DNA of 64,000 nt from Thermopetrobacter sp964430935. GTDB lineage: Bacteria; Pseudomonadota; Alphaproteobacteria; Rhizobiales; Aestuariivirgaceae. Both the position numbers and the translations under genes were made by a program. Below the pieces are notes generated by a model, which was given only the letters and a program-made list of their open reading frames with translations, did not search any database and was not told where the DNA came from. This document shows positions 19,592-28,666 of the stretch, piece after piece (within the stretch, counting starts at the first letter, position 1; each line of letters starts with the position of its first letter). The stretch lies in assembly GCA_964430935.1 (NCBI GenBank), contig CAYSHK010000082.1, positions 28,643 to 92,642 of the forward strand, read 5' to 3'.

Positions 19592-21322
19592 ATGTCGCAG
19601 ACTTCCCTGAAGAGCGTTTCCTTCGCCATTTCGGGCTCCGGCGGAGCCGGCGTCATGACGGCCGGGGAGATCCTTCTCATGGCCGCCGCCAAGGCGGGAT
19701 ACTACGGCCTCCAGACCCGTTCCGTGGGACCGCAGATCCGGGGCGGGGAGGCGGCCAGCCTGATGCGCCTGGCCACCTTTCCCGTCCATGTCCATGCCGA
19801 TGCCTTCCATGTCCTTCTGGCGGTGGACTGGCTCAATTTCGACCGCTTCTCCGGCGAGATCGACCTGGCCGACGGAGCCGTCGTCATCACCGACGAGAAA
19901 AGCGGCGAGCTGCCGGAAAAGGTCGCGCGCACGGCATCCGACGTGATCCGGCTGCCCTTCCACGATCTGCTGAAGAAGACGGGGGGACGGGTCAACATGC
20001 TGGCCGTGGGCGTCATCGGCAATCTCGTCGGCCTGCCCGAGGAGGACCTGGCCGACGCCATCTCGCGCCGCTTCGCCTCCAAGGGGAACGCAGTGGTCGA
20101 ACTTTCGGTGTCCACCATGCGGACCGGCTACGCGGAAGGGGAGAAGCTGCGCGAATTCGAGCAGCGGCTCGCTCCCGCCGAACCGCGGGACGGTGAACGC
20201 TGGATCATCAACGGCAACGAGGCGGCGGGCCTGGGCGCCCTCACCGCCGGCGTGAAATTCGCCGCCGCCTATCCCATAACGCCGGCGACCGAGATTCTCG
20301 AATGGCTTTCCCCCGCCCTTTCGGGCTCCGGCGGCATGCTGATCCAGGCGGAGGACGAGCTGGCCTCGATCAACATGATCATCGGAGCGTCCTTCGGCGG
20401 CGCGCCCGCCCTCACGGCCACCTCGGGGCCGGGACTGGCCCTCATGGCCGAAGGGCTGGGACTGGCCGCGGCGGCGGAGATTCCCGTCACGGTCATCGAC
20501 GTGCAGCGGGGCGGCCCCTCCACCGGCATTCCCACGAAGTCGGAGCAGACCGATCTCAACATCGCGCTGTGCGGCATGCACGGGGAGGCTCCCCATCTGG
20601 TGCTCGCCGCGACCTCCGTCGCCGACTGCATCCGGACGACCGCATGGGCCGTGCACCTTTCGGAACGGCTCCAGGCGCCGGCCATCATGCTCTCCGATCA
20701 GATGATGGGGCAGATGAAGACCATCATGCCGCGTCCGGAACTGCCCGGGCTGAAAGCGGAACGCGAGACCGTGGCTTCATGTCCGGAAGGGGGCTATGCC
20801 CGCTACGCGCTCACCGGATCCGGAGTTTCGCCCATGGCCCTGCCCGGCGCGCCCGGATGCATGTACACCGCCGACGGACTGGAGCACGACGAAAGGGCCG
20901 TTCCCTCCACGCGCGTGGAGGACCATGCCGCGCAGCTCGCGAAACGGTACCGGAAGCTTGCCGACTTCGACTACGGCCCCGACTGGGCGGACATCTCCGG
21001 CGAAGCGCCGCTCGCCGTCATCACCTGGGGATCCACGGCCGGAGCCGTCCGGGAGGCGGCCCGCGAGGCTGCCGGGGAGGGCCTGGCCGTGAAGACGATC
21101 GTCATCCGCCTGCTGTCGCCGCCGCAGAAGGAACGGCTGGAAGCTGCGCTCGAAGGCGTGCGGACGCTTCTCGTCGTCGAGAATTCCTTCTCCGGCCAGT
21201 TCGAACGCTATCTGCGTTCCTTCTTCGAGCTGCCGGAGGAAGTCCGCAGCCATCGCCATCCGGGACCGCGTCCGGTAACGGCCCGCGAGATTCTGGAGGC
21301 CATCAGGGAGGCCGCGTCATGA
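19592..21322 (+). CDS. korA: 2-oxoglutarate:ferredoxin oxidoreductase, fused gamma-alpha subunit
   Basis: A 576-residue subunit with an N-terminal gamma domain (VSFAISGSGGAGVMTAGEIL, RSVGPQIRGGEAASLMRL; about 1-190). It continues into the alpha domain (WIINGNEAAGLGALTAG, FAAAYPITPATEILEWL, IQAEDELASINMIIGASFGG, TSGPGLALMAEGLG, QRGGPSTGIPTKSEQTDL). This gamma-alpha arrangement is that of two-subunit KGORs such as mycobacterial KorAB, which form succinyl-CoA with ferredoxin reduction. The ATG at 19592 follows GGGAGTTCTCC and precedes the conserved gamma core. It is co-transcribed with the beta subunit (4-bp overlap). Confidence 0.92.
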   Translation: MSQTSLKSVSFAISGSGGAGVMTAGEILLMAAAKAGYYGLQTRSVGPQIRGGEAASLMRLATFPVHVHADAFHVLLAVDWLNFDRFSGEIDLADGAVVITDEKSGELPEKVARTASDVIRLPFHDLLKKTGGRVNMLAVGVIGNLVGLPEEDLADAISRRFASKGNAVVELSVSTMRTGYAEGEKLREFEQRLAPAEPRDGERWIINGNEAAGLGALTAGVKFAAAYPITPATEILEWLSPALSGSGGMLIQAEDELASINMIIGASFGGAPALTATSGPGLALMAEGLGLAAAAEIPVTVIDVQRGGPSTGIPTKSEQTDLNIALCGMHGEAPHLVLAATSVADCIRTTAWAVHLSERLQAPAIMLSDQMMGQMKTIMPRPELPGLKAERETVASCPEGGYARYALTGSGVSPMALPGAPGCMYTADGLEHDERAVPSTRVEDHAAQLAKRYRKLADFDYGPDWADISGEAPLAVITWGSTAGAVREAAREAAGEGLAVKTIVIRLLSPPQKERLEAALEGVRTLLVVENSFSGQFERYLRSFFELPEEVRSHRHPGPRPVTAREILEAIREAAS

Positions 21323-22143
21323 CGGAGCAGATCAGAAAACCCGCCGACTACAAGAGCGCGATCAAGCCGATCTGGTGCCCCGGCTGCGGCGATTACGGCG
21401 TGCTGTCGGCCGTCACCAAGGCTTTCGCGAAACTTCAGCTGGCACCGGAGGACACCGCGGTCGTTTCCGGCATCGGGTGCGCCGCACGCATCCCCGCCTA
21501 CATCAACGCCTACGGATTCCACGGTCTGCACGGACGGGCCCTGCCCATCGCCACGGGGCTGAAGCTGTCCCGTCCCGACCTGACGGTGCTGGCCATGGGT
21601 GGCGACGGAGACATGTACTCCATCGGCGGAAACCATTTCCTGCATGCCTGCCGCCGCAACGTGGACATCACGCTGCTGGTCATGGACAACCGCATCTACG
21701 GCATGACCAAGGGACAGCCATCGCCGACCACGGAGCCGGACTTCCCCACCCATCTCTATCCGGACGGCACGCATCTGCAGCCGCTCAACGCCCTGGCCAT
21801 CGCGCTGGTGGCCGGAGCCAACTTCGTGGCCCGCACCTTCTCCGGAGACCCCAACGGACTGGCCGAAGATATCGCCATGGCCATAAATCATCCCGGTTTT
21901 TCCGTCATAGAGATACTGAGTCCCTGCGTCACCTTCCGCCCGGAGCAGCGGGAATGGAAACACGAGGTCCAGCGCAACGTGCTCACGCCCGCGGCCTCCG
22001 TCGCCGAGGCCCTCCAGGTGGTCACCACGGGACCGGAACTGGCCACCGGCGTGATATGGAAGGGAGATCGCCCGCCCTACGAGGGACCGGGAGAGGAGGC
22101 GGGCATCGCGCTCGACCGACTGCTGGAAGGATTCGCGGCATGA
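21319..22143 (+). CDS. korB: 2-oxoglutarate:ferredoxin oxidoreductase, beta (TPP) subunit
   Basis: 274 residues. The signatures are IWCPGCGDYGVLSAVTKAFA, SGIGCAARIPAYINAYGFHG and GGDGDMYSIGGNHFLHACRR, followed by VMDNRIYGMTKGQPSPTT. The Cys-x2-Cys and GDG/DN residues bind the cluster and thiamine diphosphate. It pairs with the fused gamma-alpha protein immediately upstream and overlaps a ferritin-like gene downstream by 4 bp. It is clearly distinct from the minus-strand beta subunit at 12111, with different C-terminal regions. Confidence 0.93.
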   Translation: MTEQIRKPADYKSAIKPIWCPGCGDYGVLSAVTKAFAKLQLAPEDTAVVSGIGCAARIPAYINAYGFHGLHGRALPIATGLKLSRPDLTVLAMGGDGDMYSIGGNHFLHACRRNVDITLLVMDNRIYGMTKGQPSPTTEPDFPTHLYPDGTHLQPLNALAIALVAGANFVARTFSGDPNGLAEDIAMAINHPGFSVIEILSPCVTFRPEQREWKHEVQRNVLTPAASVAEALQVVTTGPELATGVIWKGDRPPYEGPGEEAGIALDRLLEGFAA

Positions 22144-22676
22144 CGGAACGCATCGAACAGACCCCGCCGCACATCGACAACATGCAGGACCTGCTCACGG
22201 CCGCCTATCTCGTGGAGGAGGAGGCTGGCAGCTGCCTGGAGTCCCTCGCCGAGCAGATGGAGGTCCACAACAATCCGGAGACGGCGGCTCTGTTCCGCCG
22301 CATGGCCTCCATGCGCAAGGAGCACGCCGCCGCCATATACGCCTCCATGGAACCGGAATGGCGGAAGGAGATCTACACGCGCAATCTGCGCTGGCTGGGC
22401 GAAAGCTGTCCCGGCGCCGTGGACATCACACGCGCGCACTACCTGATGCGTCCGTGGCACGGGCTGCGGATCGCCCTCGCCGCCAAACGGCGGATCCACG
22501 ACTTCCTCGAGGCCATCGCGCACATGGCGCAGGACGAGAAGGTACGCGAGCGGGCGGTGGAGCTGAAGGCCGAAGTCGCCGCCCACGTCCGGGCCGTGGA
22601 AGAGGAGCTGGCCCGCACTCCGGAACCCGAGGAGCACTGGGATCACGACGACGATCCGCCCGTGCTCCAGGAATAG
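22140..22676 (+). CDS. Ferritin-like (rubrerythrin-type) helical protein coupled to KGOR
   Basis: A 178-residue, mostly alpha-helical protein. The first helix pair (DLLTAAYLVEEEAGSCLESL and MASMRKEHAAAIYASM) and the later pair (RIHDFLEAIAHMAQDEKVR and ELKAEVAAHVRAVEEEL) resemble the four-helix ferritin/rubrerythrin fold. Carboxylates and histidines sit at plausible positions (E26-28, E61/H62, E124, E145/H149). Strict ExxH diiron motifs are not present, so metal binding is uncertain. The ATG overlaps the korB stop by 4 bp, implying translational coupling. It may protect or regulate the oxygen-sensitive oxidoreductase, which is an inference. A purely structural helical protein is the alternative. 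Confidence 0.6.
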   Translation: MTERIEQTPPHIDNMQDLLTAAYLVEEEAGSCLESLAEQMEVHNNPETAALFRRMASMRKEHAAAIYASMEPEWRKEIYTRNLRWLGESCPGAVDITRAHYLMRPWHGLRIALAAKRRIHDFLEAIAHMAQDEKVRERAVELKAEVAAHVRAVEEELARTPEPEEHWDHDDDPPVLQE

Positions 22677-22727
22677 GGAGCGCGGGATCTTCTCCGCAGG
22701 CGCATGCGGCCCGATGCGCGAACGGCC

Positions 22728-24818
22728 CTACGTACCGGCCCTTCCAACCATCTTCAGGCCGAAGGCATAGACGAGCGCCACGTCCTTCAGATGGTCGAAA
22801 CGGCCCGGCTTGCCCGCATGGCCCGCTCCCATGTCCGTCTTCAGCAGCAGGGGGTTGTCGTCGCGTTTCCGCTCGCGCAGCCTCGCCACCCATTTCGCGG
22901 GTTCCCAGTAGGTCACGCGCGGATCCGTCAGGCCGGCGACGGCGAATATCGCCGGATATTCCTGCTCCCTGACGTTGTCGTAGGGGCTGTAGCTGGCGAT
23001 GTTCAGATAGTCCGTCTTGCTCTCGATGGGATTGCCCCATTCCGGCCACTCCGGCGGAGTGAGCGGCAGAGAGGGATCCAGCATCGTGGCCAGCACGTCC
23101 ACGAAGGGCACCTCCGCGATCACGGCGCGGAACAGTTCGGGTGCCATGTTGGCCACCGCCCCCATCAGCATGCCGCCCGCGGAGCCGCCCTGGGCGACGA
23201 TGTTTCCCGCCGTCGTGTAGCCCTCCTCCGCGAGATGCTCGGCCACGGAAATGAAGTCGCGGAAGGTGTTCACCTTGTGCTCCCGCTTGCCCATCCGGTA
23301 CCAGCGGTATCCCTTGTCCTTCCCCCCGCGCACGTGGGCGATGGCGTAGATGACGCCGCGGTCCACGAGCGAAAGGCGTGCGGTGGAGAAGGCCGCGGGG
23401 ATGGTGATGCCGTACGCGCCGTAGCCGTAGAGCCACAGGGGGGCCGATCCGTCCATGGGGGTGTCCCTGTGCCACAGCAGGGTGACCGGTATCCTCTCGC
23501 CGTCGTGGGCGGGCGCGAAGATGCGCCGGGTCACGTAGTCCTCCGGATCGTGGCCGGATGGCACCTCCTGCTCCTTGCGCAGGATACGCTCGCGGGTCGT
23601 CATGTCGTAGTCGCAGGTGCGCTGCGGCGTGGTCATGGAGGAATAGGTGAAGCGCAGCAGCGTGGTGTCGAAGTCCAGCGACGCGGCGGACAGTCCGAGG
23701 GAATAGGCGTCCTCGGAAAAGGCGATCTCGTGCTCCCTGCCCGTGTGCAGGTCGGTGACCACGATGGCCGGCAGGCCGTTCTCGCGCTCCAGTCTGGCCA
23801 TGTGCCCGGACGTCACCATGTGGGAAAGGATCAACCGTCCCTCGCGATGGGCCACGAGATCCCGCCAATGCTCGCGCCCCGGCGTCTCCACCGCCGTCAT
23901 GGCGATGCGGAAGTCCTCCGCCCCGCCGGCGTTGGTGCGGATGTACAGCGTGCCGTGCGCCTCCTCCACGTCGTATTCGACTCCCGGATCCCTCGGCGCG
24001 ACGAGCATCGGTTCCGCCATGGGATCGTCCGCGGGGATCAGACGGATCTCCGACGTCTCGTGGTCGTGCGCGTCGATCAGAACGAAACGCCGCGACGTCG
24101 TCCTGCCGATGGAGACGAAGAAGCCCGGATCCTCCTCCTCGTAGACCAGGACGTCCCCGGCCGGATCCGTGCCCAGCCGGTGTCTGTAGACCTTCGAGGG
24201 CCTGTGGTTGTCGTCCAGGCGCACGTAGAACAGATGCCGGCCGTCCTCGGCCCAGACCACGGATCCCCCGGTATCGCGGATCACCGTGCCGGTGTCCTCG
24301 CCGCTTTCGAGATCGCGGATGTGGAGATCGTAGTATTCGGAGCCCCGCAGGTCGGCGCTCCAGGCCAGCCACCGGTGATCCGGAGAATGCTCGGCCGCGC
24401 CAAGGCGGAAGAAGTCGTGCCCGCGCGCCTCCCGTTCGGCGTCGAGCAGCACGGTCTCCTCCCCCCCGTCCCGCGGCAGGCGCACCACGCGCGGGTGCTG
24501 GGCCCCCTCCACGTAGCGGAAGGCATAGGCCCACGGGCCGTCGGTCACGGGCACGGAGCTGTCGTCCTCCCTGATCCGCCCCTTCATCTCCGCGAACAGC
24601 TTCCGGCGCAGCTCGGCGGTATCCGCCATCTGCGCCTCCTGCCAGGCGTTCTCCGCTTCCAGATAGGCCCGGATGTCCGCCGGCAGGGCGTCGGGATCCT
24701 TCATGACCTCCCGCCAGTTTTCGGCGCGCAGCCATGCATAGTCGTCGATGCGCTCGATGCCGTGATGGACGGTCTTCACCGGGCGCTTCTCGGCCCGGGG
24801 CGGGCGAAGGTCGCTCAT
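22728..24818 (-). CDS. ptrB: Oligopeptidase B-like S9A serine peptidase
   Basis: A 696-residue prolyl-oligopeptidase-family enzyme that cleaves short peptides, in oligopeptidase B after basic residues. An N-terminal seven-bladed propeller precedes the alpha/beta hydrolase domain, which has WLYGYGAYGITIPAAFS, IYAIAHVRGGKDKGYRWYR-MGK, the nucleophile elbow GGSAGGMLMGA and the late catalytic region TDMGAGHAGKPGRF with the His. The ATG at 24818 follows AAAGGTGA at good spacing. A GTG at 24830 that overlaps the msrB stop is an alternative start four codons longer. It is probably co-transcribed with msrB. Confidence 0.92.
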   Translation of the reverse strand: MSDLRPPRAEKRPVKTVHHGIERIDDYAWLRAENWREVMKDPDALPADIRAYLEAENAWQEAQMADTAELRRKLFAEMKGRIREDDSSVPVTDGPWAYAFRYVEGAQHPRVVRLPRDGGEETVLLDAEREARGHDFFRLGAAEHSPDHRWLAWSADLRGSEYYDLHIRDLESGEDTGTVIRDTGGSVVWAEDGRHLFYVRLDDNHRPSKVYRHRLGTDPAGDVLVYEEEDPGFFVSIGRTTSRRFVLIDAHDHETSEIRLIPADDPMAEPMLVAPRDPGVEYDVEEAHGTLYIRTNAGGAEDFRIAMTAVETPGREHWRDLVAHREGRLILSHMVTSGHMARLERENGLPAIVVTDLHTGREHEIAFSEDAYSLGLSAASLDFDTTLLRFTYSSMTTPQRTCDYDMTTRERILRKEQEVPSGHDPEDYVTRRIFAPAHDGERIPVTLLWHRDTPMDGSAPLWLYGYGAYGITIPAAFSTARLSLVDRGVIYAIAHVRGGKDKGYRWYRMGKREHKVNTFRDFISVAEHLAEEGYTTAGNIVAQGGSAGGMLMGAVANMAPELFRAVIAEVPFVDVLATMLDPSLPLTPPEWPEWGNPIESKTDYLNIASYSPYDNVREQEYPAIFAVAGLTDPRVTYWEPAKWVARLRERKRDDNPLLLKTDMGAGHAGKPGRFDHLKDVALVYAFGLKMVGRAGT

Positions 24819-24826
24819 GTCGTCAC

Positions 24827-25222
24827 TCACCTTTCGTCGGCGGTCTCATCCGGTCGGAAGTCCAGGGCGAGGCCGTTTATGCAGAAGCGCAGTCCCGTGG
24901 GGCGCGGGCCGTCCGGGAACACGTGTCCGAGATGGGCGTCGCAGGACGCGCAGCGGACCTCGATGCGCCGCATGCCATGGGAGAGATCCTCCAGCTCCTT
25001 CAACGCGCCTTCCGAATGCGGCCTGAAGAAACTCGGCCAGCCGGAACCGGAATCGTACTTGGAATCGGAGGAGAAAAGCGGCGCGCCGCAGACCACGCAA
25101 TGATACGTTCCCCGCCGCTTCTCCGCGTTGTAGGGGTGGGAGAAGGGAGGCTCGGTTCCGCACAGCTGCGTGACCCGGTACTGCTCCTCCGTGAGTTTTC
25201 TGCGAATCCCATCGTCGGCCAT
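24827..25222 (-). CDS. msrB: Peptide-methionine (R)-S-oxide reductase
   Basis: 131 residues. It reduces the R-epimer of methionine sulfoxide in proteins, using thioredoxin. The catalytic Cys lies in GLRFCINGLALDF. The structural zinc is held by CVVC and CASC pairs (YHCVVCGAPLFSS and VRCASCDAHLGHVF). The substrate pocket motif is SGSGWPSFF. It precedes ptrB on the same strand and overlaps its upstream alternative start. Confidence 0.95.
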   Translation of the reverse strand: MADDGIRRKLTEEQYRVTQLCGTEPPFSHPYNAEKRRGTYHCVVCGAPLFSSDSKYDSGSGWPSFFRPHSEGALKELEDLSHGMRRIEVRCASCDAHLGHVFPDGPRPTGLRFCINGLALDFRPDETADER

Positions 25223-25405
25223 GCGTCGAGCATACCGCGAGCCCCGCGCAAGGCAAACCGTTTATCCACCATGCAGGGAACACGCGGCACGGGCATGGCC
25301 TTAAGTCATTTTTCACCACCTTGCTGCTAGGCTGCGCGCGGAAAGGGCGAGGCACGGGGAAAGGGAACACGGGAGGGGCTCCATCGCGGCAACCAAGCGG
25401 GGCTG

Positions 25406-27493
25406 GTGGCATTGGCTGACAAGGAAAAGACGGACAACACTCGGCGGCGTCTGTTCCGTGGTGCGTCCCGGGCTCATGGCACCCCCGTCTTCGGCGGGGG
25501 CGACGGCGTTCGCGGAAGCGGACCGGCTCCCTTCGCATCCGCCTTCCGCGTGGCCGCGCCCGTGACGGCCGTCCCCGGCGCCTCCGTTCGGCCCGCTATG
25601 GAAATCCCCCCGTCCGGCACACCCTGCGCGCCTTCCACCACCATGCCCGCCGGACCGGAGAAGGCAACCTCTCCCGTCGCGCCGAGCACCCCGCCGACAC
25701 GGGATCCATCGCCCATCGCCCCGGGAGATCCCGGCATTCCCGCGCCGCTTCCGCCACCCTCCGCCCCGGAGCCGACGGCCGCGCCCGCCGGAGAGAGCTC
25801 CGTCCCCGATGCCCACGACGCCCGACGGCATCAGGCCGCCACCTGCGCTCCATATCCCGGCAGGCCCCCGTCGCCCCTGTCGCCGGCCGTGATGCCACAG
25901 GCCGAACCACGACCCGGCCAGGCCCTTTCCGGTGATGCCGCGGAAGGACATGGGGCGTCCGGCGGGACCTCCGCTCCGGCCGCAGGGGACGGACATGCCG
26001 ATGCCGGGGGAAACGGGAACAGGGAGAAGGAGCACGTCGCGGCTTCGCTGCTGGACATTCTCGCCCAGCCGGACAGCGCCATCAATCCCCATATCAGGGC
26101 CATGGCGCTGGATGCGCTCCAGGCCCTGCTGCCGGAAATCGGCACGCCCGGTTTCCTGCGCACTCTGGCCAGACGGCTCTGCCTGATGGAACGCCCGCCG
26201 GCCTCCCTGCTGCGCACGCTCCTTTCCGGGAACGACCGGGAGATCGTCGGCACGCTGCTTCTGGACGCCCGCATGCCGGAAAGTCTGCTCGTGGAAATCG
26301 CCGAACGCAGCGGTCCCGAGGTCCTCGGCGTCCTGGCGCGCAGACGCAGGCTGTCCACGGCGGTCTGCAACGCCCTGCTGAAACGCGACGATCCGGAAGT
26401 CATGCTGGAGCTGCTGCGCAACCGCAACGCGGTGATCGAGGAGCACGGATACTGGGCCGTGGTCCGCCGCGCGCGCCACGAACCCGGCCTGCACGCTCCG
26501 CTCGTCACGAGGGAGGACCTGCCGGCCGCGGTGGCCTTCGATCTGTTCTGGCATCTGCCGCCGATGCAGAGGCGTTTCGTGATTTCCAGATTCGTCAGCG
26601 ACTCCGACATGCTGGACCGGATTCTGCGGATCGCCAGACCCGCCGCGGACGGGCTCGACGCCACGGACCGGGCCATGCATATCGAGACCATGATCTCCAT
26701 GATCTGCGACGGCGAGACCGAAGCGGCGGCAAGGCGGCTCTCCCGTCTCACCGGAATGCATCCGGACGCCTGCGGACGCATCGTCTCGGACGCCTCCGGC
26801 GAGGGACTGACCATCACCCTCAAGGCGCTGGGCCTCCAGCGCCGGGTCTTCACCGATGTCATCGAGCGCATCCGCAGCGCTCCGGCCGCACCCCTGGACG
26901 GCCGCCGGGACATGGAGGAACTGCGGATCCTGTTCGACACGCTTTCCACCAACAAGAGCTGGGTCATGCTCACCTACTGGGACTGGTCCGCACGCGGCAT
27001 CGGCCCCTACTCCGACCGCGAGGAGGCGGCCGGAGATCCCCGTGGCGTCGCCCTGCCCGGAGCGGAAGCGGAGACCTCCGGCGGCGAAACCGTCCCCGCC
27101 GTGGAGTCCGCCGGCGGAACGGAGCGGCAGGAGACTTCCGGAGCCGCCCCCCACGCAACCGGACCGGAGCCTGCCGGGGCGGCGGGGGAGATGCCGGCGG
27201 ATGCGGAGAAGGAGGAACCTTCGGCGAAGAACCGCGGAGAGCCGGAAGGGGGCATGGAGTCGACGAAGGGGCCGGAGCGGCCGGAGGCGGAGGAATCCGG
27301 AGCCGGAGAGGCGACGGCTTCCCCTTCCATGGAAGAGGGGGAGCCGGACGGCACCGAAGCGGAGCGGGACGGGGAGGAGGACCTGCCCGACGACCCGCTG
27401 GCGCGCATCGACGCCCTGCTGCGTCAGCTCCAGAGGGCCGCGCGCGGAGGCGACGACCGCGAAGGTGGGGAAAGGGAAGGGAAAGTGGCCTGA
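25406..27493 (+). CDS. DUF2336 domain protein with long disordered ends
   Basis: A 695-residue protein. The first ~205 residues are Pro/Ala/Gly-rich low complexity. About 210-530 is an all-helical repeat region matching DUF2336 (DPEVMLELLRNRNAVIEEHG, AVAFDLFWHLPPMQRRFVIS, ALGLQRRVFTDVIERIR). The last ~150 residues are strongly acidic, with Glu/Ala/Gly/Pro repeats. DUF2336 proteins are widespread in Rhodospirillales and have no established function. The start is a GTG at 25406; the true start could be further in, since the early region has no conservation to judge by. The gene ends 21 bp from the convergent ispB. Confidence 0.72.
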   Translation: MALADKEKTDNTRRRLFRGASRAHGTPVFGGGDGVRGSGPAPFASAFRVAAPVTAVPGASVRPAMEIPPSGTPCAPSTTMPAGPEKATSPVAPSTPPTRDPSPIAPGDPGIPAPLPPPSAPEPTAAPAGESSVPDAHDARRHQAATCAPYPGRPPSPLSPAVMPQAEPRPGQALSGDAAEGHGASGGTSAPAAGDGHADAGGNGNREKEHVAASLLDILAQPDSAINPHIRAMALDALQALLPEIGTPGFLRTLARRLCLMERPPASLLRTLLSGNDREIVGTLLLDARMPESLLVEIAERSGPEVLGVLARRRRLSTAVCNALLKRDDPEVMLELLRNRNAVIEEHGYWAVVRRARHEPGLHAPLVTREDLPAAVAFDLFWHLPPMQRRFVISRFVSDSDMLDRILRIARPAADGLDATDRAMHIETMISMICDGETEAAARRLSRLTGMHPDACGRIVSDASGEGLTITLKALGLQRRVFTDVIERIRSAPAAPLDGRRDMEELRILFDTLSTNKSWVMLTYWDWSARGIGPYSDREEAAGDPRGVALPGAEAETSGGETVPAVESAGGTERQETSGAAPHATGPEPAGAAGEMPADAEKEEPSAKNRGEPEGGMESTKGPERPEAEESGAGEATASPSMEEGEPDGTEAERDGEEDLPDDPLARIDALLRQLQRAARGGDDREGGEREGKVA

Positions 27494-27514
27494 GGAGGGC
27501 CGCGCCGCGTTCCG

Positions 27515-28531
27515 TCAGCTCACGCGGGCGATGCAGAAATCCACGGCCTCGACGAGGGCGTCCCGCGCCGCGCTCTCCGGAAAGATGCCCAGCGCGTCCC
27601 TGGCGATTGCGCCGTAGTGGCGGGCCCGCTCGATGGTGTCGGCGATGGCCTGATGGCGCTCCATGAGCTCCAGCGCATGCTCCAGATCGCCATCCTTCTG
27701 GTCGCCATCCTCCATGACCCGTTTCCAGAAGGCGCGCTCCCCGTCCGTGCCGCGCCGGTACGACAGCACCACGGGCAGAGTGATCTTGCCTTCCCGGAAA
27801 TCGTCGCCCACGGCCTTGCCCAGCTTGTCCTGCTCGCCGGCGTAGTCCAGGGCGTCGTCCACCAGCTGGAAGGCGATGCCGAGGTTCCGTCCATAGGATT
27901 CCAGCGCCTCCTGCTCCTTCGCGGGACGCTCGGCGACCACGGCCCCGAGTTCGGCGGCGGCCGAGAACAGTGCCGCCGTCTTGGCGTTGATGACCTGCAT
28001 GTAGGCGTCTTCCGTGGTGGAGACGTCGTGCTGGGCGGCGAGCTGGAGCACCTCGCCCTCGGCGATGATCGCCGCCGCGTTGGACATGATGCGCAGGGCC
28101 TCCATGAGGCCGGTGTCGACAAGCATCTTGAAGGCCTGCCCGAGCAGGTAGTCGCCCACCAGCACGGAGGCCTGGTTGCCCCAGATGAGACGCGCCGCCT
28201 TGCGGCCGCGGCGGTAGTCACTTTCGTCCACCACGTCGTCGTGCAGAAGGGTGGCCGTGTGCATGAACTCCACGGCGGTGGCCAGCGGAATGTGCTTCTC
28301 GCCCCGATAGTCGAACATCAGCGCGGAGGCGATGGTCAGCATGGGGCGCAGGCGCTTGCCGCCGGAATTGATCAGATGTCCCGCCAGCTCCGGTATCATG
28401 TCCACGTGAGAGTGGGCATGGGCGAGGATCGTCTCGTTGATCTTCTCCATGTCGTCGGCGACAAGTTCCAGCAGGGGGGCCAGCGATGCCCTGCCGCCAT
28501 CCTTGTCTCCGAACGGAACCACTACACCCAT
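27515..28531 (-). CDS. ispB: Polyprenyl diphosphate synthase (octaprenyl/decaprenyl type)
   Basis: A 338-residue trans-prenyltransferase that makes the long isoprenoid side chain of ubiquinone from IPP and an allylic primer. The first Asp-rich motif is LLHDDVVDES in FMHTATLLHDDVVD with the RRGRKAA stretch after it. The second is FQLVDDALDYAG. GGKRLRPML supplies the IPP-binding basic residues. AGGA lies five bases before the ATG. A sigma70-like promoter lies ~45 bp upstream. Confidence 0.94.
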   Translation of the reverse strand: MGVVVPFGDKDGGRASLAPLLELVADDMEKINETILAHAHSHVDMIPELAGHLINSGGKRLRPMLTIASALMFDYRGEKHIPLATAVEFMHTATLLHDDVVDESDYRRGRKAARLIWGNQASVLVGDYLLGQAFKMLVDTGLMEALRIMSNAAAIIAEGEVLQLAAQHDVSTTEDAYMQVINAKTAALFSAAAELGAVVAERPAKEQEALESYGRNLGIAFQLVDDALDYAGEQDKLGKAVGDDFREGKITLPVVLSYRRGTDGERAFWKRVMEDGDQKDGDLEHALELMERHQAIADTIERARHYGAIARDALGIFPESAARDALVEAVDFCIARVS

Positions 28532-28569
28532 AATTCCTGATCCCTTTCGCTTGCGGGTACCGGCGCATA

Positions 28570-28598
28570 CCTATAAGGGCGAAAACGGACAACAGCAA
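28570..28598 (-). promoter_or_regulatory. Sigma70-like promoter for ispB
   Basis: On the minus strand, TTGCTG (28598-28593) and TATAGG (28575-28570) are separated by 17 bp, about 40 bp upstream of the ispB ATG. Confidence 0.5.
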
Positions 28599-28666
28599 GC
28601 GCGACCTATGGCCGCCAGAATACATTTCTGCTATGCTGAACGCGAGTCCGTGTCTCCCCTTCACGT

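Noticed and set aside
20302..21318. Extension of the korB frame through the alpha subunit gene
   Set aside because: The real beta subunit begins at the ATG that overlaps the korA stop (21319). The upstream part is an out-of-frame reading of korA.
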